From an uncultured Lachnospiraceae bacterium (GTDB lineage Bacteria; Bacillota; Clostridia; Lachnospirales; Lachnospiraceae): DNA of 35,388 nucleotides. Of this stretch, positions 22,346-29,752 are shown one piece after another; position 1 is the first letter of the stretch, and each line of letters opens with the position of its first letter. Both the position numbers and the translations under genes were made by a program. Below the pieces are notes generated by a model. The model did no database searches. It had not been told where the DNA came from and was given only the letters and a program-made list of their open reading frames with translations. The DNA is taken from assembly GCA_947175035.1 (NCBI GenBank), contig CAMWLG010000034.1, positions 1 through 35,388 of the forward strand, written 5' to 3'.

Positions 22346-25300
22346 ATGAATCCGATTTACCGAGATATTTTTAGGGCTATCCATGAGGGCAAATGGCTCA
22401 GCATTGAATATAGTAATCGAGAAAAGGAAATAACCCGATTTTGGATCGGCATTAAAGATCTGGATGTGCGCCACAGGACCTTGTCGGTGGAGGGACTGCA
22501 TTTAAGTGAATACAGCCTTAAAAGCCTTGAGCATATCAAGATAGATTCCATTCTTTCTTCCAAAATCGTGGAGGGTTCTTATTGTCCCATCAATGAGGAA
22601 TTGGTCAGGGACATTTACTTAAATCCGCACAAGTTCAACACACTTTTTGACAATACCGCCAATTTGAAAATTCTCACCTATCTGGAGATGTGTAACCGAA
22701 TGGATTGTAATCCATACAGATGTGATTTTGAGTTGGTGCACTATTTGGATGACGATAAATTGGAGGCAGGGAAGTATCAACTGAATGAGGAGCAGTTTCG
22801 CACCGTAGTGAAGAATTTCCAGTTCAAGACCGAGCAGCCGCAAAAGAGCGGTTCAGGATTGAAGATACAACAGTTAGCCATGAATGTACTCAGCATTCAC
22901 ACACCGAAGGGACTATACGTGTTGGCATACAGGAAATTGAACTTGGATATAAAAGAGCATCTTCTGCGGGCGGATGACGAAATCACCATTTGCACAGAGT
23001 TTACAATTGATGGAACCGTGCAGAGCATTAGGAGATATTTGGATGCGGAAGAATATGAGCTGTTGAAGGATTTTGAGAAGAACAAGGAGCGGATCAAGAA
23101 CTGTATTACGGCGCAAGGACACCGTACAAAGCCAGAGGTGGATGACATGCCCTATATTATCGGGCTTGGCATGGATATCGTGTTGGATCTGCACAATGAA
23201 TACAAGGCGATTCTCAATATGTATCAAAAGGGCTCTGTGTCGGTTCCAATCAAGGCATTCTTCGGGGATCTGTTGGAGCGGGAAAAGAAAAAGGGACCAT
23301 ATCCCATAGCGCTGGTGGATCAGCGGGTCAATTTGGATCAACTGCTTGCCATTAACAGCGCCATGAACAATGCTGTGGCATATATACAGGGACCGCCCGG
23401 AACAGGCAAGACGAACACGATCATTCACACCATCATAACGGCTTTCTTCAATGAGCGGACGGTTCTTTTTGCTTCTTACAACAACCATCCGATCAACGGA
23501 GTGTTTGACAAGCTTTCGCATATGTCCTACAAGGGAAAAACGATCCCCTTTCCAATCCTGCGCCTCGGTAACAGAGACAAGCTGAAAGAGGCGATGGAGT
23601 ACATACGTCAGCTTTATGAACAGACCAAGGAGATTAAGGTGTTTGGGACAACGCTTGACAGAAATAAGACGGACAGGAAGCGAAGGGCAAGAAAGCTCTC
23701 TGCTTTGCTGGAAGGATATGAGGAATTGTTGGAATTGCAGGAGAGGCGTGAGACTATCAACCGTATGGTGGAATATGAGGCTGGACAGGGCGTGCCGTTG
23801 CAGATGGTTCCCTTTCAGAATGACTTGACGGGGCGACAGCTCAAGCTTTTGGATACAAAGATTGCGCAAAGCAAAAATATATCAGAGGAGCAAGCGCTTC
23901 AGCTGTTGGATGACAACACAGAAGAACTGAAAAAATATCTCTATTACAAGTCTGCGGGGTATATCCAAAAGCTGTCCGGGGAGGGGTTTGGAAAGCTTCG
24001 GGAAATACTGTATGCCGAGGAATCGAAAGCGTTGGATGCTTTTGCGAAATATCTGAGTGAGACCAAAAACATACGGAAATTGCAGGAGGTGTTCCCCATA
24101 ATTGCCACCACCTGCATTTCAGCACACAGACTGGGGGAGCCGGAGACCATGTTTGACATGGTTCTTCTGGACGAGGCGAGTCAATGCAATACTGCTATCT
24201 CACTGGTGCCCATTTTGCGCGGTGAAAATCTGATGCTGGTCGGAGACCCGCAGCAATTAAATCCGGTTATCCTGTTGGACGATCTGACTAATGAGCGGTT
24301 AAAGAAGAAATATTCTGTTCCAAATGATTATGATTATTGTAAAAACTCTATCTATAAGACATACCTGTCCTGTGATGCTGTCAGCGACGAGATCCTGCTG
24401 CACAATCACTATCGCTGCCACAAGAGCATCATAGAGTTCAACAATCGAAAATATTATAATTCCCGTCTCAGCATCAGATCGCAGAGCGGCGAGAAGGAGC
24501 CGCTACAGTTTGTGGATATGCAGGATGCATCTACAGAACAGAGAAATACCGCGCCGGCGGAAGCGCTGGAGATAGCTCGCTATGCCGCACTGCACAGGGA
24601 TAAGACCATCGGGGTGATCACGCCCTTTGTCAATCAAAAGCTATTGATCGAGCGGGCTTTAGCAGAAGAAAACGTGGAAAATGTGGTTTGCGGCACGGTT
24701 CACGCGTTTCAGGGGGATGAGAAGGACATAATCCTTTTTTCCACCGCCATAACCGACAACACCCAAACAGGGACTTACGGGTGGCTGAGGAACAATAAGG
24801 AGCTGATCAATGTCGCCACATCTAGGGCGCGGGACAAGCTGATCGTATTGGGCAGTATGCAAAATATTGAACGGCTCCACACGCAGGAGGACGAGGACGA
24901 TCTCTATGAGCTGGTCAATTACGTGCGCACCAACGGGCAGTCCGTAGTGACGCCCAAGAGAGCCAATTCGCGGGCTTTGGGAGTTAAGCCCTTTAGCACC
25001 GCAACGGAGGACGCGTTTCTCAAAAACCTGAATCACGCACTGGAGAATATATGGATGACACAGAGTCGCTATTCGGTCAAAAAGGAGGTGGCCATCTCGC
25101 ATGTGTTTCGGGACAATGAAGATTATAACGCTCTCTTTTATAACGGCCGCTTTGATTTTGTGGTGTACGAAAAGCAGGGCGAGCAGGAGTTTCCCATGTT
25201 GGCGATCGAACTGGACGGCAAGGAGCACTTTGAGGACGAGGTTGTGAAGGAGCGCGACAGACAGAAGAACGCGATCTGTGATGCGCATAACCTGCGGATC

Positions 25301-25381
25301 ATACGCGTGGAGAACTCTTATGCCAGACGCTATTACCACATCAAGGGGATTCTGGAAAAATATTTTGAAACCATGCACTGA
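22346..25381 (+). CDS. SF1 (Upf1/DNA2-like) helicase fused to a DUF2726-like PD-(D/E)XK nuclease
   Basis: A 1011-residue cytoplasmic protein. An ATG at 22334 is in frame, but GAGGTG at 22336-22341 points to the ATG at 22346. Residues about 1-300 are an unassigned N-terminal region. The helicase core (AAA_11/AAA_12 type) has Walker A GPPGTGKT at 349-356, DEAS at 609-612, GDPQQLNPV, HYRCHKSI, HAFQGDEKDIILFS and NVATSRARDKLIV. The C-terminal ~130 residues form a restriction-endonuclease-like domain with RFDFVVYE (Asp937) and AIELDGKEH (Asp957, Lys959), like DUF2726. Both engines look catalytically intact. The gene stands alone with its own promoter. Helicase-nuclease fusions occur in repair and in antiviral defence, and a defence role is inference from architecture and from the adjacent Rpn gene. 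Confidence 0.9.
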   Translation: MNPIYRDIFRAIHEGKWLSIEYSNREKEITRFWIGIKDLDVRHRTLSVEGLHLSEYSLKSLEHIKIDSILSSKIVEGSYCPINEELVRDIYLNPHKFNTLFDNTANLKILTYLEMCNRMDCNPYRCDFELVHYLDDDKLEAGKYQLNEEQFRTVVKNFQFKTEQPQKSGSGLKIQQLAMNVLSIHTPKGLYVLAYRKLNLDIKEHLLRADDEITICTEFTIDGTVQSIRRYLDAEEYELLKDFEKNKERIKNCITAQGHRTKPEVDDMPYIIGLGMDIVLDLHNEYKAILNMYQKGSVSVPIKAFFGDLLEREKKKGPYPIALVDQRVNLDQLLAINSAMNNAVAYIQGPPGTGKTNTIIHTIITAFFNERTVLFASYNNHPINGVFDKLSHMSYKGKTIPFPILRLGNRDKLKEAMEYIRQLYEQTKEIKVFGTTLDRNKTDRKRRARKLSALLEGYEELLELQERRETINRMVEYEAGQGVPLQMVPFQNDLTGRQLKLLDTKIAQSKNISEEQALQLLDDNTEELKKYLYYKSAGYIQKLSGEGFGKLREILYAEESKALDAFAKYLSETKNIRKLQEVFPIIATTCISAHRLGEPETMFDMVLLDEASQCNTAISLVPILRGENLMLVGDPQQLNPVILLDDLTNERLKKKYSVPNDYDYCKNSIYKTYLSCDAVSDEILLHNHYRCHKSIIEFNNRKYYNSRLSIRSQSGEKEPLQFVDMQDASTEQRNTAPAEALEIARYAALHRDKTIGVITPFVNQKLLIERALAEENVENVVCGTVHAFQGDEKDIILFSTAITDNTQTGTYGWLRNNKELINVATSRARDKLIVLGSMQNIERLHTQEDEDDLYELVNYVRTNGQSVVTPKRANSRALGVKPFSTATEDAFLKNLNHALENIWMTQSRYSVKKEVAISHVFRDNEDYNALFYNGRFDFVVYEKQGEQEFPMLAIELDGKEHFEDEVVKERDRQKNAICDAHNLRIIRVENSYARRYYHIKGILEKYFETMH

Positions 25382-25416
25382 TTTTTAAACCGCGAAAACA
25401 ACTCAAGAAATATATG

Positions 25417-25445
25417 TTGACAAAATCCCTTTTTTTGCATATTCT
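25417..25445 (+). promoter_or_regulatory. Promoter of the cysE-cysS operon
   Basis: TTGACA (25417-25422), a 17-base spacer and TATTCT (25440-25445). Predicted transcription start near 25452, only about 32 bases before the T-box sequence. Confidence 0.8.
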
Positions 25446-25456
25446 GTTAAATAGAA

Positions 25457-25541
25457 CGGGGTAAGTGCACGATACCCTGCAACAGAGTGGAACCGCGGAT
25501 AAATTCGTCTCTGAGGGGAGGGATTTATTCGCCTTATTTTT
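25457..25541 (+). promoter_or_regulatory. Ultrashort tRNA-Cys T-box riboswitch
   Basis: Hairpin CGGGGTA (25457-25463) with TACCCTG (25473-25479) has a 9-nt loop AGTGCACGA that holds UGC, a Cys codon, at 25466-25468. Four bases later the T-box AGAGTGGAACCGCG (25484-25497) begins. Its antiterminator pairs AGAG with CTCT (25509-25512) and GCG with CGT (25506-25508). The competing terminator pairs GCGGATAAAT (25495-25504) with ATTTATTCGC (25523-25532), followed by TTATTTTT. UGGA in the bulge matches a UCCA tRNA end, that is U73, as in tRNA-Cys. Uncharged tRNA-Cys would stabilise the antiterminator and switch on cysE and cysS. Classical Stem I, II and III are absent. Confidence 0.8.
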
Positions 25542-25543
25542 GA

Positions 25544-25598
25544 TGCGCACGCCGATGCAGAGGAAATATGCCACTGAGAGTGGCGCATCGGCGGCGCA
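25544..25598 (+). other. Very stable structured leader segment after the T-box terminator
   Basis: TGCGC-A-CGCCGATGC (25544-25558) pairs with GCATCGGCGGCGCA (25585-25598): 14 pairs with one bulged A. Inside are an 11-base single-stranded AGAGGAAATAT and a GCCACT/AGTGGC hairpin with a GAG loop (25570-25584). No known riboswitch class is recognised. Confidence 0.6.
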
Positions 25599-25633
25599 CG
25601 AGTAGGGGAATCTTCCCTGCTCGATTTTATTGA
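25568..25633 (+). CDS. Possible 21-codon leader ORF upstream of cysE
   Basis: AGAGGA (25559-25564) stands 3 nt before an ATG at 25568. The frame reads MPLRVAHRRR and continues to TGA at 25631-25633, which overlaps the GAGAGG ribosome site of cysE. The peptide has six Arg and no Cys. It runs through both hairpins, so translating ribosomes would unfold them. Translation is unproven. Confidence 0.3.
   Translation: MPLRVAHRRRTSRGIFPARFY
25599..25631 (+). terminator. Second terminator-like hairpin in the cysE leader
   Basis: CGAGTAGGG (25599-25607) pairs with CCCTGCTCG (25615-25623), one G-U pair, followed by ATTTTATT. It ends about 12 bases before the cysE start and would need to be avoided or be leaky for cysE expression. 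Confidence 0.55.
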
Positions 25634-25642
25634 GAGGTCGGT

Positions 25643-26341
25643 ATGGGATTTATCAAAAATATCCGCGAGGAGATCAAGATCATACGTGAGCGGGATCCGG
25701 CGATTCATTCCACCATGGAGGTGTTTCTGTATCCCAGCTTCAAGGTAATGATCCATTATCGTCTGGCGCACAAGCTGTACCTGAGAGGGCATTATTTTTG
25801 GGCGAGATATATTTCACAGAGGGCAGTGCGCAAGACAGGGATAGAGATTCATCCCGGCGCCAGAATCGGCAAGGGACTCTTCATTGACCATGGAAATGGC
25901 GTCATCATCGGGGAGACCACGATCATCGGGGATAATGTGACTTTATATCAGGGTGTGACCTTGGGAGGCACGGGCAAGGAGCATGGCAAGCGCCATCCCA
26001 CCGTGGGCAACAATGTGATGATCAGCGCCGGAGCAAAGGTGCTGGGATCCTTTACGATTGGGGACAATTCCAAGATTGGCGCGGGAAGCGTTGTCCTGAG
26101 CGAGGTGCCGCCCAATTCCACAGTGGTGGGCGTGCCTGGGCGGGTGGTGCGGCGCAACAATATGTCTTTGCCGCAGGAATCCATGAATCAGACGGATTTG
26201 CCAGACCCTGTGAGGGAGGATATTGTCAATCTGCAGCAGGCAAACTCGGAGCTCACGAATCACTTGTTGGAATTGGAGGAACAGCTTCGCGTGCTGCGGC
26301 GGGAGGTCAAGAGCGGAGAGGCAAATAAGACGGATCGATAA
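25643..26341 (+). CDS. cysE: Serine O-acetyltransferase
   Basis: The 232-residue enzyme acetylates L-serine with acetyl-CoA, the first step of cysteine synthesis. The N-terminal helical part (about 1-65) carries the RDPAIHSTMEVFLYPSFKVMIHYRLAH signature. The left-handed beta-helix of hexapeptide repeats (about 66-180) includes IHPGARIGKGLFIDHGNGVIIGET and TLGGTGKEHGKRHPTVG with the catalytic His. The C-terminal tail (about 195-232) is a predicted coiled coil, longer than in minimal forms. Ribosome site GAGAGG at 25632-25637. First gene of the T-box-controlled operon, followed by cysS, which fits control by the charging state of tRNA-Cys. Confidence 0.95.
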   Translation: MGFIKNIREEIKIIRERDPAIHSTMEVFLYPSFKVMIHYRLAHKLYLRGHYFWARYISQRAVRKTGIEIHPGARIGKGLFIDHGNGVIIGETTIIGDNVTLYQGVTLGGTGKEHGKRHPTVGNNVMISAGAKVLGSFTIGDNSKIGAGSVVLSEVPPNSTVVGVPGRVVRRNNMSLPQESMNQTDLPDPVREDIVNLQQANSELTNHLLELEEQLRVLRREVKSGEANKTDR

Positions 26342-26381
26342 CATAGAGAATGCGCAGGAGAGAATCGGGGAGGATAAGAGT

Positions 26382-27797
26382 ATGAGCATGAAAATTTACA
26401 ACACTTTGACCAGAAAAAAGGAGGAGTTCGTGCCTTTGGAGCCAGGCAAGGTGAAAATGTATGTCTGTGGTCCCACGGTTTATAATTTGATTCATATCGG
26501 CAATGCCCGCCCCATGATCGTGTTTGACACGGTGAGGCGTTATATGGAGCACAAGGGGCTTGAGGTGAATTATGTCTCGAATTTCACGGATGTGGATGAC
26601 AAGATTATCAAGAAGGCGATCGAGGAGGGAGTGGAGGCTTCTGTAATCTCTGAGCGTTATATTGCGGAGTGCAAGAAGGATATGGCGGCAATGAATGTAA
26701 AGCCTGCCACCACGCATCCCCTCGCTACCGAAGAAATCTGCGGCATGTTGGAAATGATTCAGACATTGATTGACAAGGGCCATGCGTACACCGCCGCGGA
26801 CGGCACGGTATATTTCCGCACCAGGAGTTTTCAGGAATATGGCAAGCTGTCCCATAAGAATCTGGATGATCTGCGGGGCGGCAATCGCTCTCTTCTGGTT
26901 TCAGGGGAAGAGCAGAAGGAGGATGCGCTGGACTTTGTACTTTGGAAGCCCAAGAAGGAGGGGGAGCCCTATTGGGAGTCTCCGTGGTGTGACGGGCGTC
27001 CCGGCTGGCATATTGAGTGCTCTGTCATGAGCAAGAAATATCTGGGCGACGAGATTGATATCCATGCGGGCGGGGAGGATTTGGTGTTTCCCCATCACGA
27101 GAATGAGATTGCCCAGTCCGAGGCGGCGAACGGCAAAACCTTTGCCAAATATTGGATGCACAATGCTTTTTTGAATATTGATAATAAGAAAATGTCCAAG
27201 TCTCTGGGGAATTTCTTTACGGTAAGGGACATCAGTGAAAAGTATGATTTGCAGATATTGCGTTTCTTTATGCTGTCGGCCCATTACAGAAGTCCGCTGA
27301 ATTTCAGCGCGGAGCTGATGGAGGCTGCTAAGAACGGCTATGAGCGCATTGTCACCTGTGTGGATAATCTGAAATTCCTGACAGAGAAGGCGAAGTCTGA
27401 GGGGATGTCCGGCGCTGAGGAGGCGCTTTTGCAGGAAGCGGAGGGCTTTGTCGCCAAATTCGACGAGGCGATGGATGATGATTTTAACACGGCGGATGCG
27501 ATTGCGGCGATTTTTGAGCTTGTGAAATTTGCCAACACCAACGCGAAGGAGGATTCCAACAAGGCGTTTTTGCAGGGTTTGAAGGACAAAATCGTGATGC
27601 TCTCCGATATCTGTGGTCTGATTGTGGATAAGCAGGAAGAGCTTCTGGATGAGGAGATCGAGAGATTGATCCAGGAGAGGCAGGAGGCGAAAAAAGCCAA
27701 GAATTTTGCAAGAGCGGATGAAATCCGTGATGAGCTGCTTGCGAAGGGAATTGCTCTGAAGGATACCAGAGAGGGAGTTAAAATCGTGAGGGTATGA
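26382..27797 (+). CDS. cysS: Cysteine--tRNA ligase
   Basis: The 471-residue class I synthetase charges tRNA-Cys. An open frame extends upstream to 26223 inside cysE, but GGGGAGG at 26367-26373 sits 8 nt before the ATG at 26382, which gives the expected N-terminus. Zinc-site Cys29 (YVCGPTVYN), HIGN at 38-41, WHIECS with further zinc ligands, and KMSKS at 270-274 are present. The C-terminal helical anticodon-binding part ends in [19 protein letters not shown], typical of CysRS. Its stop overlaps the mrnC start (ATGA). Same operon as cysE, so cysteine supply and cysteinylation respond together. Confidence 0.97.
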   Translation: MSMKIYNTLTRKKEEFVPLEPGKVKMYVCGPTVYNLIHIGNARPMIVFDTVRRYMEHKGLEVNYVSNFTDVDDKIIKKAIEEGVEASVISERYIAECKKDMAAMNVKPATTHPLATEEICGMLEMIQTLIDKGHAYTAADGTVYFRTRSFQEYGKLSHKNLDDLRGGNRSLLVSGEEQKEDALDFVLWKPKKEGEPYWESPWCDGRPGWHIECSVMSKKYLGDEIDIHAGGEDLVFPHHENEIAQSEAANGKTFAKYWMHNAFLNIDNKKMSKSLGNFFTVRDISEKYDLQILRFFMLSAHYRSPLNFSAELMEAAKNGYERIVTCVDNLKFLTEKAKSEGMSGAEEALLQEAEGFVAKFDEAMDDDFNTADAIAAIFELVKFANTNAKEDSNKAFLQGLKDKIVMLSDICGLIVDKQEELLDEEIERLIQERQEAKKAKNFARADEIRDELLAKGIALKDTREGVKIVRV

Positions 27798-28228
27798 GTG
27801 ATATATTGAATTTGATCAAGGAGACCTTTGACTGTCAGGGGCAGGACATACGAACTTACTCGCCCCTGACACTTGCCTATATCGGGGACGGGATTTATGA
27901 TCTGGTGATTCGCACTGTTGTGGTGGAGCAGGCAAACAGACCCGCCAATGAACTGCATCGGATTACTACGGGTTATGTGAAAGCGGGGATTCAAGCGCAG
28001 ATGATCGTGGCGCTGAAGGACGAGCTCACGGAAGATGAGGCGGAGGTTTTCAAGCGGGGACGCAATGCCAAGCCCCACACCATGGCAAAAAATGCTTCCC
28101 GGGCGGATTATCACAAGGCCACGGGATTTGAGGCGGTGATGGGGTATCTTTATCTCACGGGGCAAAACGAGAGGATGCTTGCGCTGATCAAACGGGGGAT
28201 GGAGCTTGCGGGGATAGACTGGCAGTGA
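27794..28228 (+). CDS. mrnC: Mini-ribonuclease III (23S rRNA maturation)
   Basis: A 144-residue RNase III-type catalytic domain lacking a double-stranded RNA binding domain. In Bacillus this dimeric enzyme trims 23S rRNA precursor ends. The nuclease signature LAYIGDGIYDLVIR spans residues 27-40 with acidic Asp32 and Asp36. The segment RGRNAK and ADYHKATGFEAVMGYLYLTG is the family's second conserved block with the catalytic Glu. The start overlaps the cysS stop by 4 bases. The cysS-mrnC-rlmB order is the one known from Bacillus and other Firmicutes. Confidence 0.94.
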   Translation: MSDILNLIKETFDCQGQDIRTYSPLTLAYIGDGIYDLVIRTVVVEQANRPANELHRITTGYVKAGIQAQMIVALKDELTEDEAEVFKRGRNAKPHTMAKNASRADYHKATGFEAVMGYLYLTGQNERMLALIKRGMELAGIDWQ

Positions 28229-28247
28229 GGAAAGGCAAGGTGAGAGA

Positions 28248-28988
28248 ATGGGATATCAGGAGTTTACCATAGAGGGCAGGAATGCCGTGATTGAGGCATA
28301 TCGGTCGGGAAAGCCCATTGACAAATTGTTTTTGTTGGACGGCTGTCAGGACGGCCCGATTATGACAATCAAGCGCGAGGCGAAAAAGCATGACACACAG
28401 GTGAAGTTCGTGACCAAGGAGCGTCTGGATCAAATCTCGGAGACCGGCAGGCATCAGGGCGTTATCGCCTATGCGGCAGCCTATGAGTATGCCGAGGTGG
28501 AAGATCTTTTGCAGGCGGCAAGGAACCGGGGGGAGGCTCCTTTTATTTTTTTGCTGGATAATATTGAGGACCCTCATAATCTGGGGGCGATCATCCGGAC
28601 AGCCAATCTGGCGGGGGCGCATGGGGTAATCATCCCCAAGAATCGCGCGGTGGGGCTTACGGCCACGGTGGCCCGCACCAGCGCCGGAGCGCTCAATTAC
28701 ACACCCGTGGCAAAGGTTACGAATCTGTCCCAGACCATCGAGGAGCTCAAAAAAGAAGGGCTGTGGTTTGTCTGTGCGGATATGGCTGGCACGACCATGT
28801 ATGATCTGGATTTAAAAGGCCCCATTGGATTGGTCATCGGTAATGAGGGCGAAGGCGTGGGGCGTCTGGTGAAAGAAAAATGCGATATGACGGCAGCTAT
28901 TCCCATGAAGGGGAATATTGATTCCCTGAACGCATCGGTGGCGGCAGGGGTACTGGCTTATGAAATTGTGCGGCAGAGGCTGCAGTGA
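28248..28988 (+). CDS. rlmB: 23S rRNA (guanosine-2'-O-)-methyltransferase RlmB-type (SpoU family)
   Basis: The 246-residue SPOUT methyltransferase probably methylates the 2'-OH of G2251 (E. coli numbering) in the 23S rRNA P-loop. The N-terminal substrate-binding domain (about 1-75) includes KFVTKERLDQISETGRHQG. The catalytic domain has motif 1 NLGAIIRTANLAGAHGVI, motif 2 LVIGNEGEGV and motif 3 IPMKGNIDSLNASVAAGVL, which form the trefoil-knot AdoMet site. It follows mrnC by 19 bases with AAGGTGAG as ribosome site, and its end overlaps or abuts sigH. Confidence 0.94.
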   Translation: MGYQEFTIEGRNAVIEAYRSGKPIDKLFLLDGCQDGPIMTIKREAKKHDTQVKFVTKERLDQISETGRHQGVIAYAAAYEYAEVEDLLQAARNRGEAPFIFLLDNIEDPHNLGAIIRTANLAGAHGVIIPKNRAVGLTATVARTSAGALNYTPVAKVTNLSQTIEELKKEGLWFVCADMAGTTMYDLDLKGPIGLVIGNEGEGVGRLVKEKCDMTAAIPMKGNIDSLNASVAAGVLAYEIVRQRLQ

Positions 28989-29002
28989 GAAAAGAGAGCG
29001 AT

Positions 29003-29623
29003 ATGGTGATAGATGATTCCGCTTATGAGCGGGCTACAGACGAGGAGCTGATTCACCGCCTGCGGGGCGGGGAGACGCCCGTCATGGATTATATTTGTGA
29101 AAAATATAAAAAGCTGGTGCGAAGCAAGGCAAAGTCAATGTTTATTCTGGGCGGGGACAACGAGGACTTGATTCAGGAGGGAATGCTGGGACTTTTTAAG
29201 GCGGTGAACGATTATGACAGCGGGCGGGATGCCAGTTTTTATACCTTTGCGGATCTGTGCATCAGTCGCCAGATGTATACGGCGGTGCAGGCATCCCGAA
29301 GAAAAAAACATATCCCGCTGAATACCTATATCTCATTGTATGGGGATATGGGGGAGCGTATGGACGGAGAGACAGGGGAGTTGGTTGAGGCGATTGCTGA
29401 TCTGGAGGAGCGGGGACCGGAGGAACTCTTTCTGGACAAGGAGCGTGTGGATTATCTGGAGAGGAAGATTGAGCAGGAACTCAGCGGCTTTGAGAAGCAG
29501 GTGTTGGATCTGCATTTGACAGGCATGAGCTACACGCAGATCGCCAAGGTGCTGGGGCGGGAGGAGAAGGCGACGGACAACGCGCTGCAAAGACTGAAGA
29601 GCAAAATCAGGAAAATGTTGTGA
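29003..29623 (+). CDS. sigH: RNA polymerase sigma-H-like factor
   Basis: A sigma-70 family factor of about 206 residues resembling sigma-H (Spo0H), which in Firmicutes directs early-stationary and sporulation genes. Region 2 is clear: YICEKYKKLVRSKAKSMFILGGDNEDLIQEGMLGLFKAVNDYD and TFADLCISRQMYTAVQASRRKKHIP. Region 4 with its helix-turn-helix is near the end: LSGFEKQVLDLHLTGMSYTQIAKVLGR and NALQRLKSKIRKML. A GTG at 28985, overlapping the rlmB stop, is an alternative start with AGAGG upstream. The ATG at 29003 is preferred because homologous N-termini begin close to the TDEELI segment. In Bacillus yacP lies between rlmB and sigH, but it is absent here. Confidence 0.9.
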   Translation: MVIDDSAYERATDEELIHRLRGGETPVMDYICEKYKKLVRSKAKSMFILGGDNEDLIQEGMLGLFKAVNDYDSGRDASFYTFADLCISRQMYTAVQASRRKKHIPLNTYISLYGDMGERMDGETGELVEAIADLEERGPEELFLDKERVDYLERKIEQELSGFEKQVLDLHLTGMSYTQIAKVLGREEKATDNALQRLKSKIRKML

Positions 29624-29658
29624 GTTTGAAATTTAATAGAATTTTTCGATAAATTTTA

Positions 29659-29688
29659 TTGACTTTGGGGGCCGTTCGGACGTATAAT
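29659..29688 (+). promoter_or_regulatory. Promoter of the RND efflux operon
   Basis: TTGACT (29659-29664), an 18-base spacer and TATAAT (29683-29688). The start point near 29695 lies 8 bases before the palindromic operator. Confidence 0.78.
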
Positions 29689-29702
29689 CAGCAAGGTGAT
29701 TT

Positions 29703-29718
29703 CCGACCGACTGGTCGG
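29703..29718. promoter_or_regulatory. Palindromic operator, probably for the operon's TetR-family regulator
   Basis: CCGACC-GACT-GGTCGG is a perfect inverted repeat starting about 8 bases after the predicted transcription start. The core ACCGACTGGTC resembles many TetR-type operators. A TetR-family gene closes the same operon at 34215, so autoregulated repression is the simple reading. Confidence 0.65.
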
Positions 29719-29752
29719 GCGATGAGTCTCAGAAAGGTACAGGTATCAGGTT

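Noticed and set aside
25382..25451. A full-length Stem I upstream of the cysE T-box
   Set aside because: The bases between the helicase stop and the promoter show no AGUA/GAA specifier-loop elements or paired arms, and the consensus promoter lies inside the stretch where Stem I would have to be.
26223..26381. N-terminal extension of cysS within the end of cysE
   Set aside because: The extra residues have no counterpart in CysRS, and a strong ribosome site precedes the ATG at 26382.
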